Below, piece by piece: positions 1 to 8,591 of a stretch of 40,629 nucleotides of DNA (position 1 is the first letter of the stretch; each line of letters starts with the position of its first letter). The stretch is from assembly GCA_009777925.1 (NCBI GenBank), contig WRKX01000009.1:1-40629 (forward strand), given 5' to 3'. The notes beneath the pieces were generated by a model. The model made no database searches and was not told the DNA's origin. It saw only the letters and a program-made list of their open reading frames with translations. Origin of the DNA: Betaproteobacteria bacterium. GTDB lineage: Bacteria > Pseudomonadota > Gammaproteobacteria > Burkholderiales > Rhodocyclaceae. The translations under genes were made by a program, and so were the position numbers.

Positions 1-243
1 AGCCTGCGACCATCTTCTTTGTCCATTTCACTTATCTGGGGATGATGTAAAATTATTCAATACTTAGTAGCCGGGTCTATAACAACAGTAAATTTATTCG
101 CGGGAAGCACTATAATGCGCCTCTTTCCAAAAAATGATGATGCTTGGTTGTCCTGCCCCTTTTGACTTCGCCGCAAGCCCAAATTGCCATCCGCAGGAAT
201 TGCTGTCCGCAGGACATATTTGACAGCGGTTAACCTCATCCAT
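1..243. other. Left-edge intergenic region with one repeat end
   Basis: No convincing gene is seen; the 60-69 aa ORFs here lack family resemblance and good ribosome sites. Around 93-114 the sequence ends in GGGAAGCACTATA, which matches one terminal arm of the 95-bp element family found at 34550-34644 and 35040-35134. A matching left arm is not recognisable, so this is probably a solo or decayed end. The arm runs into TATAAT, a possible -10 box pointing toward the zinc operon. Confidence 0.4.
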
Positions 244-266
244 AAAATGATACGTTATATCGTTTT
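244..266 (+). promoter_or_regulatory. Predicted Zur operator (Zur box)
   Basis: A 23-bp interrupted palindrome has half-sites AAAATGATA and TATCGTTTT around a 5-bp centre; eight of nine positions pair. Size, AT-rich symmetry and the AATGATA-type half-site resemble Zur boxes of proteobacteria. It lies 38 bp ahead of the ZrgA-like start, and the same operon ends with a Zur-type gene. Autoregulated zinc repression is inferred from this arrangement. Confidence 0.6.
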
Positions 267-304
267 TTTGTCCTCCAGTGCATCCCAGCCAACGCCGATT
301 CACG

Positions 305-865
305 ATGAAAAAACTCTCCTCCTGCCTTATTCTGGCGCTCTTTCTGGCAGGCGCGTCTGCCTTCGGGCATGACGCTCATACCCACGGCATCGCCAGGCTC
401 AATCTGGTCATCGAAGGAATAAACGTAGAAATCGGCTTTGAAACGCCCCTCATCAATCTCATTGCCTTCGAGCGCGCCCCCAAAAATGACAAGGAACGGC
501 AGGAAGTACGCAACATGGCAACAGCATTACGCAACGCCCATACCCTCTTTATTTTTCCCCCGGATGCCAAATGCGGTCAGACAAGCGTGCTTTTGAAAGC
601 GGATGTTATAGCCGAGGAACTGGCTTACACGGCGAATGAACATGAGCGCGGGCAGGAAAACCACGCTCACGCGGCAGGAGACGGGCACGCAGACTTGGAT
701 GCGGAATTTGTCTTTACCTGCCAAAACCCGGCGGCGTTAAAGCAAGTCGAAGTTAGGATTTTCCAGGCGTTTCCCGCGCTGAAGCGCATAGAGGCTGAAC
801 TTGTAACTCCGCGTGGACAAAAGGCTATTAAACTTACGTCCCGCGCCAATCGCCTGCAATGGTAA
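305..865 (+). CDS. ZrgA-like (DUF2796) periplasmic zinc-binding protein
   Basis: This 186-residue protein has a signal peptide (about residues 1-21, ending ASA-FG) and His-rich stretches. One is GHDAHTHG right after the signal. A second is a central loop with HERG and ENHAHAAGDGHAD around residues 112-130. This matches the DUF2796/ZrgA family, periplasmic metal-binding proteins of zinc-starvation operons. The start was moved to the internal ATG at 305, which gives a clean signal peptide; the upstream ATG at 278 would add nine residues. It is the first gene of a six-gene operon and overlaps the ATPase gene by 7 bp. By analogy with Pseudomonas PA4063-PA4066, it likely delivers or buffers zinc for the following ABC system. 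Confidence 0.8.
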   Translation: MKKLSSCLILALFLAGASAFGHDAHTHGIARLNLVIEGINVEIGFETPLINLIAFERAPKNDKERQEVRNMATALRNAHTLFIFPPDAKCGQTSVLLKADVIAEELAYTANEHERGQENHAHAAGDGHADLDAEFVFTCQNPAALKQVEVRIFQAFPALKRIEAELVTPRGQKAIKLTSRANRLQW

Positions 866-1629
866 GCCCTTCGGTATCCCCTGCCGTTCTTCTGGAAAAC
901 GCACGTTTTCGCTGGCCCGGCAGCAAACGGTTCGTTCTGGATATTCCCTTCTTCGCCGCGCGTGCCGGGGAACATGTGTTCATCGCTGGGGCCAGCGGCA
1001 GCGGGAAAAGCACGCTGTTAAGCCTGATTGCGGGCATTCTCTCGCCGGAATCAGGGCGCATTCTGGTTGATAATGTGCCAATTTTCAATATGCCCGCCGC
1101 CAGACGCGACATCTTTCGCGGCGAACATATCGGCTTCATTTTTCAGCAATTCAACCTGATTCCATATCTTTCCATCCTGGAAAACGTCCTGCTCCCCTGC
1201 CGTCTCTCGCCTCTACGCAGCGCCCAAACCCAAAAGCAGGCCGCCACGCCCGAAGAGGCCGCGCGACAACTTCTCTCCCGGCTGGACATCGCGCCCGACC
1301 TCTGGCAACGCCGCGCCGACAAGCTCTCCGTCGGGCAACAACAACGGGTAGCGGCGGCGCGCGCCCTGATCGGCTGCCCGCCGCTTCTCATCGCCGACGA
1401 ACCGACCTCCTCGCTGGATACGGATCGGCGTAGCGCCTTTCTGCGTCTTCTTATCAAGGAATGCCGGGCGTCCAACTCAACATTGCTTTTCGTCAGCCAC
1501 GACCGCAATCTGGGCGAGACTTTCGACACCTGCATTGAACTCCCAGAACTCAACCGCGCTTTACCGGACAATTCGCCGGAACAGGCCAACGGATATTCCC
1601 ACGGCTTACAGGAGCCAGCCCCGCAATGA
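859..1629 (+). CDS. ABC transporter ATP-binding protein, MacB/LolD type
   Basis: This 256-residue ATPase has a Walker A motif GASGSGKST (about residues 44-52), a Q-loop in FIFQQFNL, the ABC signature LSVGQQQRVAAARAL, Walker B LLIADEPTSSLD, and an H-loop in LLFVSHDR. These place it in the MacB/LolD/YbbA group, which pairs with FtsX-fold permeases rather than classical importer permeases. The ATG overlaps the end of the zrgA-like gene by 7 bp, and the 3' end overlaps the permease gene by 4 bp, so translation is probably coupled. It should energise the permease encoded next. Whether the complex imports metal or does mechanotransmission work on the envelope is not visible from sequence. Confidence 0.88.
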   Translation: MVSPSVSPAVLLENARFRWPGSKRFVLDIPFFAARAGEHVFIAGASGSGKSTLLSLIAGILSPESGRILVDNVPIFNMPAARRDIFRGEHIGFIFQQFNLIPYLSILENVLLPCRLSPLRSAQTQKQAATPEEAARQLLSRLDIAPDLWQRRADKLSVGQQQRVAAARALIGCPPLLIADEPTSSLDTDRRSAFLRLLIKECRASNSTLLFVSHDRNLGETFDTCIELPELNRALPDNSPEQANGYSHGLQEPAPQ

Positions 1630-2897
1630 GCCGCTTTTTCTGTCTCCTTCTCCTCGCGGCCAAAAGCGCCTGGAACCGGCGCGGCACCCTGGCGCTGGTC
1701 GTCTGCTCCATCGCTCTGTCTGCCACCCTGTTGTTGGGTTTGGAAAGAATCCGCTCCCAGGTCAGAGAGAGTTTCGTTCAGGCGGTTTCCGGCACCGACC
1801 TCATCGTCGGGGCGCGGGGCGGCAATCTCCAATTGATGCTTTACGCGATTTTCCATCTGGGCGGCGCAACTCACAACATGGGCTATAAAAACGCGCAGGC
1901 TATCGCCCAAAACCCGGAAGTAGCCTGGACTATCCCGGTCTCCCTGGGCGACTCCCATCGAGGTTATCCGGTTGTCGCCACCAATCACGATTTTTTCACC
2001 CACTATAAATTTCGCAATCAGGAAGCCATCGCTTTCGCAAAAGGCAGGGCGTTTGATGATCTGTTTGAAGTAGTAGTCGGCGCTCAGGCAGCACGGATGT
2101 TGGCCTACGAACCAGGGCAAAAAATCGCGTTAAGCCACGGCAGCGGCGATGTGTTGGCAATCGCGCACGACGACATGCCTTTTACCGTAATCGGCGTCCT
2201 CGCTCCAACCGGGACGCCGGTCGACCGCTCGCTCTACATCAGTCTTGCCGCAATGGAGGCTATCCATCTGGGCTGGCAGGGCGGCGCGCCCCTTAAGGGA
2301 TTACGCATTTCACCCGAACAGGCCCAACAATTCGTCCGGGAACCGCAAAACATCACTGCGCTTCTGATCGGCCTTGACAAACGCAGCCGGGTTTTTGCCG
2401 TACAACGCGACATCCATGACTACCCGGACGAGGCGCTTACCGCCGTCATGCCCGGAGTCGCAATGGATCAAATCTGGCAGATGGTGGATACCGGCGAAAA
2501 GGCGCTTCTCCTGGTCTCCATGCTGGTGACGGCAACCGGGCTGGCGGGACTTATCGCCGCGATTCTCGCGGGGCTGGGCGAGCGCCGACGGGAATTGACC
2601 ATCCTGCGCTCAGTCGGCGCAAGACCAGCGGACATCCTGATCCTGCTGGCCGCCGAAGGCTTTTTGCTGGTCATATCAGGCGTCCTGGCCGCGCTTCTTG
2701 CCCTGTTCCTGCTCCTGCGTTTTCTCTCCCCCGCGCTGACTGATTTATATGGCATTGTTCTTCAGATTTCCCCGCCAAGCGCGACAGAATGGGGCATCAT
2801 GGGCGGCATTTGCGTCGCCGGGTTTATGGCCAGCCTGATTCCCGCCTTTCGCGCCTATCGCTTGAGCCTCGCGGACGGATTGACCCTCTCCCGATGA
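1626..2897 (+). CDS. FtsX/MacB-type ABC transporter permease
   Basis: This 423-residue membrane protein has the FtsX/MacB layout. One N-terminal membrane helix (about residues 15-35) is followed by a large periplasmic domain to about residue 280. Three C-terminal helices come next, with the family loop GERRRELTILRSVGARPADI between the first two. It begins ATGA-style on the ATPase stop and overlaps the next gene by 4 bp. With the preceding ATPase it forms one ABC unit, equivalent in order to PA4064-PA4065 of the Zur-regulated Pseudomonas cluster. Family assignment is firm; the zinc-related role is inferred from neighbours. Confidence 0.87.
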   Translation: MSRFFCLLLLAAKSAWNRRGTLALVVCSIALSATLLLGLERIRSQVRESFVQAVSGTDLIVGARGGNLQLMLYAIFHLGGATHNMGYKNAQAIAQNPEVAWTIPVSLGDSHRGYPVVATNHDFFTHYKFRNQEAIAFAKGRAFDDLFEVVVGAQAARMLAYEPGQKIALSHGSGDVLAIAHDDMPFTVIGVLAPTGTPVDRSLYISLAAMEAIHLGWQGGAPLKGLRISPEQAQQFVREPQNITALLIGLDKRSRVFAVQRDIHDYPDEALTAVMPGVAMDQIWQMVDTGEKALLLVSMLVTATGLAGLIAAILAGLGERRRELTILRSVGARPADILILLAAEGFLLVISGVLAALLALFLLLRFLSPALTDLYGIVLQISPPSATEWGIMGGICVAGFMASLIPAFRAYRLSLADGLTLSR

Positions 2898-4141
2898 AAA
2901 ACCCGCAACATATACGCCTCTGGCAGAGCGCGAGAATTCTTGCCCTGCTCTGTCTTCTGTCTCTAGCCGCCGCAAACGCCGCGCCGTCCTATCAGGAAAC
3001 AGGCTGGGAAGCGTTGATCCCGGAAGCAGAGCGAATCAATGATGTAGATACTTATCTGAAACAAATTTCAGAACAGAGTCATTATCAGGATGAGACGCGT
3101 GTAAACCCCGCGCTAGAGGGGAAACCGGTCATGATGCGCGGCTTTGTCGTCCCTCTGGAACGGGAAGACAGGAGCGCGTTGCGTGAATTCCTGCTGGTTC
3201 CCTACTTCGGCGCCTGCATCCATACGCCGCCGCCGCCTGCCAACCAGATCATCCATGTCCACGCAAAGCAGACGCCGGTCGACATTCAGGCCATGACGCC
3301 GGTGACAGTCTACGGCAGCCTCTCGCTGGAAGGCTCCAGCACCAAGGAAGGCAATGCCGCTTATCAGTTGCAAGCCCACAAAATAGAAGCCCTGCGTCCG
3401 GGCGTGGACATGCTGTTTCCTGCCCTGCTCACTCTCTTCTGCGGCCTTTCCGCCTGCATAGGCGCGCTTGCAGCATTCCTCGTACCCAAGGCGCATACAC
3501 GCGCAATCTGCCTCATCCTCGGCTTTGCGGCGGGTATTATGCTCTGGCTTGGCCTCTCGCCCCTCACGCGCATGACTTCCGGCTGGCAAATCCCGCTCTG
3601 CTTTCTGGCGGGCGTCCTCTCGCTCGTAATGCTGGAATATCTATTGCGCCACAGGAGAAATTCGGGAGAACACACTGCCGGACAGAAGCGGCAACATGCC
3701 GGAGAGTTTTCCGCGCTGGCGGTTGCCGCGCATAATTTCCCGGAATGCCTGGCGGTCTTCAGCGCCGCCCTGACCAATCCCGCAACCGGCATGATCTTGT
3801 GCGGCGCGGTAATGGCGCATCACCTGCCGCTGGGGCTTTCCATCGCCCTGCCGCTTAAAGCAACAGGAGCAATAGGTTATCGTAAATCCATAATTTACGC
3901 TTTTTTTGCCGGTCTCTTTCCGGCCACGAGCATCGTTCTGATGTATCTCCTCATCAAACCACTCTTTTCTCCGGCAAGCCTGGGCTTGTTTTTCTCGTTC
4001 GCCGGGGGCATCATGGTTTTTATCGCGGTGACAAAACTCATCCCTGCCGCGCGAAGTTATGGCAACCCGCAAACCCTGGCCATCGGGCTGATTGCGGGCT
4101 TGTTGTTCGCGTTCTCTGTCCTTGGTCTTGTTTCTGCCTGA
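2894..4141 (+). CDS. DUF3299 domain fused to a ZIP-like membrane domain
   Basis: This 415-residue protein starts at the ATG overlapping the permease stop (ATGA). Residues 1-27 are a signal sequence or anchor. Residues 28-165 form a DUF3299 domain with the family core VVPLERED, FLLVPYFGACIHTPPPPANQ and IHVHAK. Eight predicted membrane helices follow. They resemble ZIP/ZupT transporters: helix 4 carries HNFPEC (family HNxPEG), helix 5 carries HHLPLG (family H-N-x-PE-G), and helix 7 is FAGGIMVFIAVTKLIP. The loop between helices 3 and 4 holds several His and basic residues. The second PE-type Glu is replaced by Leu, so the usual binuclear site is incomplete. I know of no standard gene name for this fusion. 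Confidence 0.8.
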   Translation: MKNPQHIRLWQSARILALLCLLSLAAANAAPSYQETGWEALIPEAERINDVDTYLKQISEQSHYQDETRVNPALEGKPVMMRGFVVPLEREDRSALREFLLVPYFGACIHTPPPPANQIIHVHAKQTPVDIQAMTPVTVYGSLSLEGSSTKEGNAAYQLQAHKIEALRPGVDMLFPALLTLFCGLSACIGALAAFLVPKAHTRAICLILGFAAGIMLWLGLSPLTRMTSGWQIPLCFLAGVLSLVMLEYLLRHRRNSGEHTAGQKRQHAGEFSALAVAAHNFPECLAVFSAALTNPATGMILCGAVMAHHLPLGLSIALPLKATGAIGYRKSIIYAFFAGLFPATSIVLMYLLIKPLFSPASLGLFFSFAGGIMVFIAVTKLIPAARSYGNPQTLAIGLIAGLLFAFSVLGLVSA

Positions 4142-4144
4142 ACG

Positions 4145-4696
4145 ATGCGTAACGTTTTCCGAATTACTCTTGCCTTTATCATCCCTCTTCTCCTTTTCTG
4201 GCATGAAGTCTCCCTCGCGGCCGAGAAAAAACCCGCGCCCAAATACCGGGAAATCAAATGGGAAGAACTCGTGCCGGCTTCGTGGCAGCCCGAAAAACTT
4301 TTCGCCAAACTGAATCTGGACAAAATCACCGACGACTCCCCCGAAGCCGCCAGGGCGCTCAAAATCATCGCGGAAGAATGGAAGAACGCGCCAGCCAATC
4401 CGGCATTGCAAGACCAGTCCGTCAAGCTGCCCGGCTATGTCGTGCCGCTGGATTGGGAAGGCAGCGCAACGCTTAAGGAATTCCTGCTTGTACCCTATTT
4501 CGGCGCTTGCGTCCATACTCCGCCGCCGCCCGCCAATCAGATAGTGCATGTCAGGATGAACAAACCCGCCAAAGGCGTCAGAGCCATGGACGCCGTATGG
4601 GTCTATGGCAAATTGCGGCTTGAGCGCAATGATTCCGGCGACATGGGCAGTTCCAGCTATAGCATGCGCCCGGACAAGGTAGAGCTTTACAAATGA
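4145..4696 (+). CDS. DUF3299 periplasmic protein
   Basis: This 183-residue exported protein has a signal peptide at about residues 1-25 (ending SLAA-E) and a single DUF3299 domain. Its core (GYVVPLDWEG, FLLVPYFGACVHTPPPPANQIVHV) is almost the same as that of the preceding fusion protein, so the two are paralogous domains in one operon. A free DUF3299 protein is the fourth gene of the PA4063-PA4066-type clusters. The conserved Cys-x-His followed by four prolines could be a metal or redox site; that is inference. The gene lies 3 bp after the fusion gene and overlaps zur by 4 bp. Confidence 0.8.
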   Translation: MRNVFRITLAFIIPLLLFWHEVSLAAEKKPAPKYREIKWEELVPASWQPEKLFAKLNLDKITDDSPEAARALKIIAEEWKNAPANPALQDQSVKLPGYVVPLDWEGSATLKEFLLVPYFGACVHTPPPPANQIVHVRMNKPAKGVRAMDAVWVYGKLRLERNDSGDMGSSSYSMRPDKVELYK

Positions 4697-5145
4697 CTCC
4701 GCACACTCCTTCGGACAAGAAGGCAGCGCAGCCCTCGCAAGAGGAGGGGGCGCGTCTGACCCGGCTGCGCCGCGATATTCTGGATGTGATTTGCGCCGAA
4801 AACGCGCCTGTGAAGGCCTATGACCTGATTGAGCGTATGCGCGGCAAGGGCAGGCGCGTAACTCCGACCACCATGTACCGCACCCTGGAATTCCTGCTGC
4901 AGAACGGTTTTATCCACCGGGTCAACTTTCTGAACGCTTATCTGCCCTGCACCGGCAAACACAAAAACCATACCGCCCTGCTGTTGTTCGTATGCTCGGA
5001 ATGCGGTCAAACCAGGGAAATTGACGACGCCCAACTATATAACGCAATGCACAGAAGGCTGAACGAATTGGGGATTTATCTGAAGGACAGCCGGATTGAA
5101 ATCCAGGCGGCCTGCCAATCGTGTCGCGCATCGGGGAATCCGTAA
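4693..5145 (+). CDS. zur: Fur-family zinc uptake regulator (Zur)
   Basis: This 150-residue Fur-family repressor has a winged helix with VTPTTMYRTLEFL as recognition helix (about residues 56-68). It then has FIHRVN, the metal-site region CTGKHKNH, and two CxxC pairs (CSECG, CQSC) that bind the structural zinc. The CTGKHKNHTALLLFVCSECG pattern is closer to Zur than to Fur, which typically has an HHxH/D-rich motif. Its place at the end of the zinc operon, overlapping the DUF3299 gene by 4 bp, and the palindrome ahead of the operon support a zinc-responsive autoregulator. Confidence 0.85.
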   Translation: MTPHTPSDKKAAQPSQEEGARLTRLRRDILDVICAENAPVKAYDLIERMRGKGRRVTPTTMYRTLEFLLQNGFIHRVNFLNAYLPCTGKHKNHTALLLFVCSECGQTREIDDAQLYNAMHRRLNELGIYLKDSRIEIQAACQSCRASGNP

Positions 5146-5169
5146 AGCGTTCGAGGCGCAAGGCAGGTC

Positions 5170-5802
5170 TTATTCGGCCTCGTTCGCACGCTCACGCTCT
5201 CGCGGTAGCGTCCCTACGATAATCTGCGCCCAGTCGTGAATATCCTCGTACACCCTGGCAATCCCACCATTAACCGTTCGGAAAAGCAGCTTCGGTATCT
5301 CTCCGTCCACTGAATTATCGTAAACATAGGCACGATCCGCGAACGAGGCAACTGCCGCGCAGTTCGCTATGGACTTGGGATACCTGGAAATGATCTTTGG
5401 AATAGGCACATCATGCCCGCCTTCCATCACCCGCTGCGTAACACGGGCGCTGTTAATGGAAGGACGGTCTGTGCCTACAAAAAAGAGGCGGATAAAATAG
5501 CCTTCATCCCTGGCTCGCTTGACGAAGTCAACCTTCTCCGGTGTTGATAACACGCTCTCGAAAGCCATACTTTCGCACAGACGCAGACAGCGTTCACGCT
5601 CTTTCTCAGCATATCTGGCCGCCGCGATCACTGCATCAAGGGAATTCCAGTCGCCATAGAGATCGCGGGCAATATTGTCCGGGTTAATGTAGGTACAGCC
5701 TTCAATCCATTTATGTTGCAACAGTTTTTTGGTAAGAAATGTTTTGCCGGAACCATTCGGCCCGGCAATAACAATCAGGGATGGACGCCAATCTGTGTTC
5801 AA
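5170..5802 (-). CDS. Zeta-type toxin / COG4185 P-loop kinase
   Basis: This protein of about 210 residues has a P-loop GPNGSGKT (about residues 14-21), NPDNIA, ESVLSTPEK, LFFVGTD, and RVMEGGHDVP. That series marks zeta-toxin-like kinases (COG4185). Well-studied zeta toxins phosphorylate UDP-N-acetylglucosamine and block cell-wall synthesis; this one's substrate is unknown. I chose the TTG start at 5802 because it overlaps the antitoxin stop (TTGA) and has GGAGCAGG just upstream. The ATG at 5838 would add 12 residues and overlap the antitoxin by 40 bp. The gene converges on zur with a 24-bp gap. Confidence 0.78.
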   Translation of the reverse strand: MNTDWRPSLIVIAGPNGSGKTFLTKKLLQHKWIEGCTYINPDNIARDLYGDWNSLDAVIAAARYAEKERERCLRLCESMAFESVLSTPEKVDFVKRARDEGYFIRLFFVGTDRPSINSARVTQRVMEGGHDVPIPKIISRYPKSIANCAAVASFADRAYVYDNSVDGEIPKLLFRTVNGGIARVYEDIHDWAQIIVGTLPRERERANEAE

Positions 5803-5993
5803 TTGACCTGCTCCAGACCGAATTCGTAACGCAAGCAAACCTCGTCTATCTTCTTTTGCAAAGTATCCATCAATGCGGCATTGGCAATTTCCGCCCTGTC
5901 ACGCGCATCAAGCAGCGCCTCACGCATAAGCATATCCAGTTGCTCATCGGACGGCTCCTGTAAGCAGTCCAGAAGGTTAACCTTTGCGTCCAT
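5799..5993 (-). CDS. Small antitoxin partner of the zeta-like toxin
   Basis: This 64-residue acidic, helical protein is encoded directly ahead of the zeta-like kinase with a 4-bp TTGA overlap, the usual antitoxin-toxin arrangement. The ATG is preceded by AAGGATT at good spacing. No DNA-binding motif is evident, which fits antitoxins that only neutralise (like epsilon), but no family is recognised by eye. The antitoxin role is inferred from size, overlap and order. Confidence 0.65.
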   Translation of the reverse strand: MDAKVNLLDCLQEPSDEQLDMLMREALLDARDRAEIANAALMDTLQKKIDEVCLRYEFGLEQVN

Positions 5994-6241
5994 GATCTAA
6001 TCCTTGTTTCATTCGCTCGCTTTCAGGAATGTCGGCATATGTCCATGACCCAAAGCGCCAAGGGGCAAATACCAGCAAATCACCCCAATAAATTTTCATC
6101 ATTACCCTGATGATTATCAACGATGAAATCAATATCTGCAATGCTTTCCAAGGTTTCCACGCTTGCCTAGCTTCCGGTTTGCGACTGCCCAAACCTTATC
6201 CAACATGTGCCGTTCATGTCAGTGGACGAGCAGGCGCGCGC
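5994..6241. other. Intergenic region, no supported gene
   Basis: This space lies between the divergent antitoxin and htpG genes. A 71-aa minus-strand ORF (5977-6192) starts at TTG, overlaps the antitoxin start and looks like no known family. Another minus-strand frame reads plausibly for about 26 codons (SIADIDFIVDNHQG) before a stop. These may be remnants of a lost gene; nothing firm can be called. Confidence 0.4.
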
Positions 6242-6269
6242 CTTGAAAAAATCCCATCCACCCCCATCT
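6242..6269 (+). promoter_or_regulatory. Sigma-32 heat-shock promoter of htpG
   Basis: CTTGAAA (6242-6248) and CCCCATCT (6262-6269) are separated by 13 bp. This agrees with the RpoH consensus CTTGAAA-N11-16-CCCCATNT at every defined base. Transcription should start near 6276, leaving a leader of about 30 nt with GAAGGGAGA as ribosome site ahead of the htpG ATG. Confidence 0.85.
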
Positions 6270-6306
6270 CCTTTTTCATCTTTTATCCTGAAGGGAGAAA
6301 CACCGT

Positions 6307-8214
6307 ATGACCAGCAAGGAAACCCTGGGCTTCCAGACCGAGGTGAAGCAGTTATTAAACCTCATGATCCACTCGCTCTACAGCAACAAGGAAATTTTTC
6401 TGCGAGAGCTTATTTCCAACGCCTCCGACGCCTGCGACAAACTGCGCTTTGAGGCGCTCAACAATACCGTTCTGTATGAAGGCGATGGCGACCTTGAGAT
6501 TCATGTCAGTTTTGACAAGGCGGCGCGTACCGTCACCGTAACTGATAACGGCATCGGTCTTTCCCGCGAAGAGGCAATCCTGCATTTGGGCACTATCGCC
6601 AAATCAGGAACCCGCGAATTCTTCAGCGCCTTGACGGGCGACCAGGCAAAGGACGCGCATTTGATCGGCCAGTTCGGGGTGGGTTTTTATTCTTCCTTCA
6701 TTGTAGCCGACCGGGTAACGGTAATTTCCCGCCGCGCGGGTCTGCCTGCCGACCAGGCAGTGCGCTGGGAATCAGGCGGCGAGGGCGATTTTTCCGTGGA
6801 AATGACGGAAAAGGCCAGACGCGGCACGGAAGTTACCTTGCATCTACGCGAAGGCGAAGACGGCTTTCTCGACAACTGGCGCTTGAAATCCATCATCCGC
6901 AAGTATTCGGATCATATTTCCATGCCGATCAGAATGGCGGGCGAGAAATGGGATGAAGAAAAAAAGGAAATGATTGCGAGCGGCGAAGACGAGACGATCA
7001 ATCAGGCAAGCGCCCTGTGGACGAGAAGCAAGGCCGACATCAGCGAAGAACAATATCGGGAATTTTACAAACATGTCGCGCACGACTTTGAAGACCCGCT
7101 CGTCTGGACGCACGCCAGGGTTGAAGGCAAGCAGGAATACACGCAACTGCTCTACATCCCTTCCCGCGCCCCGTTTGATCTTTGGGATCGCAAGGGGCGG
7201 CACGGCATCAAGCTCTATGTGCGGCGCGTGTTCATCATGGATGACGCGGAAAAGCTGATGCCGCTTTATCTGCGCTTTGTGCGCGGAGTGGTGGATTCCG
7301 CCGATCTGCCGCTCAACATTTCCCGCGAAATTCTGCAGGAAAGCAAAGATATCGAAAGCATCCGCAACGGCTGTGCCCGCAAGGTGTTAACCATGCTGGA
7401 AAACATGGCGGAAAATGAGGACGCTACCGAAAAGGAAAAATACGCGCAGTTCTGGGGCGAATTCGGCAAAGCTCTAAAAGAAGGGGTCGGCGAAGATTTT
7501 GCCAATCGGGAAAAGATCGCCGGTCTTTTGCGTTTTGCCTCGACCCACAGCGATACGCCGGATGAGACAGTCGGCCTGAAAGACTACATCGCCCGGATGA
7601 AAGAAGGACAGGAAAAGATTTACTACATTACGGCGGATACCTTCAAGGCCGCGCAGAACAGCCCGCATCTGGAAATTTTCCGCAAGAAAGGCATTGAGGT
7701 GCTGCTTCTCTCCGACCGGGTAGACGAATGGGTAGTCGGGCATCTGACCGAATTCGACGGTAAGCCCCTGCAATCCGTCGCCAAGGGCGGTCTTGACCTG
7801 GGCAAGCTGGAAGATGAGACGGAAAAGCAGGAAGCTGAAAAGGCAGCCGATGAATTCAGGGAACTGCTCGAAAAGGTGAAAAAATCTCTGGGCGAAAGGA
7901 TCAAGGAAGCAAGGGTCACGCACCGCCTTACCGATTCTCCCTCCTGTCTGGTGACGGAAAACTTCGATATGTCCGGCAATCTGGCGCGTATTCTGAAGGC
8001 CGCCGGACAGGACGCGCCGGACATCAAGCCCATCCTGGAAATCAATCCACGCCATCCGGTAGTGGAGCGCTTGAAACAGGAAGAAAACCGCTTCGACGAC
8101 TGGGCAGCCCTGCTCTTTGAACAGGCCGCCCTTGCCGAAGGCGGCCAGCTCGAAGACCCGGCAGGATTCATAAAACGCATGAACGACCTGATTCTGGCGC
8201 TTTCGGGGCAGTAA
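6307..8214 (+). CDS. htpG: HSP90-family chaperone HtpG
   Basis: This 635-residue cytoplasmic chaperone has normal length. N-terminal GHKL ATPase motifs are visible: [12 protein letters not shown] (about 35-46), [21 protein letters not shown] and GQFGVGFYS. The middle domain has [19 protein letters not shown] and the C-terminal dimerisation domain follows. A ribosome site (GGGAGA) stands 8 bp ahead of the ATG, downstream of a sigma-32 promoter. The last 84 bp of the gene occur again at 9657-9740 with mostly synonymous changes, suggesting that the 3' end was replaced during an insertion. Confidence 0.97.
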   Translation: MTSKETLGFQTEVKQLLNLMIHSLYSNKEIFLRELISNASDACDKLRFEALNNTVLYEGDGDLEIHVSFDKAARTVTVTDNGIGLSREEAILHLGTIAKSGTREFFSALTGDQAKDAHLIGQFGVGFYSSFIVADRVTVISRRAGLPADQAVRWESGGEGDFSVEMTEKARRGTEVTLHLREGEDGFLDNWRLKSIIRKYSDHISMPIRMAGEKWDEEKKEMIASGEDETINQASALWTRSKADISEEQYREFYKHVAHDFEDPLVWTHARVEGKQEYTQLLYIPSRAPFDLWDRKGRHGIKLYVRRVFIMDDAEKLMPLYLRFVRGVVDSADLPLNISREILQESKDIESIRNGCARKVLTMLENMAENEDATEKEKYAQFWGEFGKALKEGVGEDFANREKIAGLLRFASTHSDTPDETVGLKDYIARMKEGQEKIYYITADTFKAAQNSPHLEIFRKKGIEVLLLSDRVDEWVVGHLTEFDGKPLQSVAKGGLDLGKLEDETEKQEAEKAADEFRELLEKVKKSLGERIKEARVTHRLTDSPSCLVTENFDMSGNLARILKAAGQDAPDIKPILEINPRHPVVERLKQEENRFDDWAALLFEQAALAEGGQLEDPAGFIKRMNDLILALSGQ

Positions 8215-8591
8215 TCAGAGGACAGTGGACAGGAATCAGGAGTGTTCCTGATTTCTGTACTCTGCACGAGCATTCCGGCAAGTCTGGGTGTCTCAAGGAA
8301 AAACTGGTATGCAATAACACAGCGGAATAATCAGTCTTGCAGACGGCAATTCAGGGCGCTATAAATCGCGCCCCTACGGGCAAGGCCGTATGCCGGAGGC
8401 GTAAGCTGGGATGAAACAAAGTAGAATCCCAGCTTTGATACTACTGCGTTGAGGTTCGTATCCTACTCACCACAACTAATTCCATTTTCCTTTCAAAAAG
8501 GCAAGAATTAAAGGCCGTTATTCTCGTGAAGGCGGGAATGGCGGTGAGTATTCTTGTCGTCTCGAGGTAAAAATAGAATAACAACTATCGC
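8215..8591. repeat. Repeat-bearing spacer after htpG
   Basis: No gene is seen in this 377-bp stretch. Just after htpG there is a 12-bp stem (8230-8241 with 8246-8257, one G:T pair) without a clear T-tract. At about 8336-8379 a copy of the GCAGACGGCA...TCAGGGCGCGATAAATCGCGCCCCTAC repeat occurs, also present at 15194-15240. It has GCGCTATAAATCGCGCC, one change from the symmetrical core. The stretch is part of the segment apparently inserted behind htpG. Confidence 0.55.

Noticed and set aside
1143-2120. 325-aa minus-strand ORF across the ABC genes
   Set aside because: Arg/Ser-rich shadow of the ATPase and permease genes.
5977-6192. 71-aa minus-strand ORF ahead of the antitoxin
   Set aside because: TTG start, overlap with the antitoxin start, no family; possibly a remnant but not supportable as a gene.
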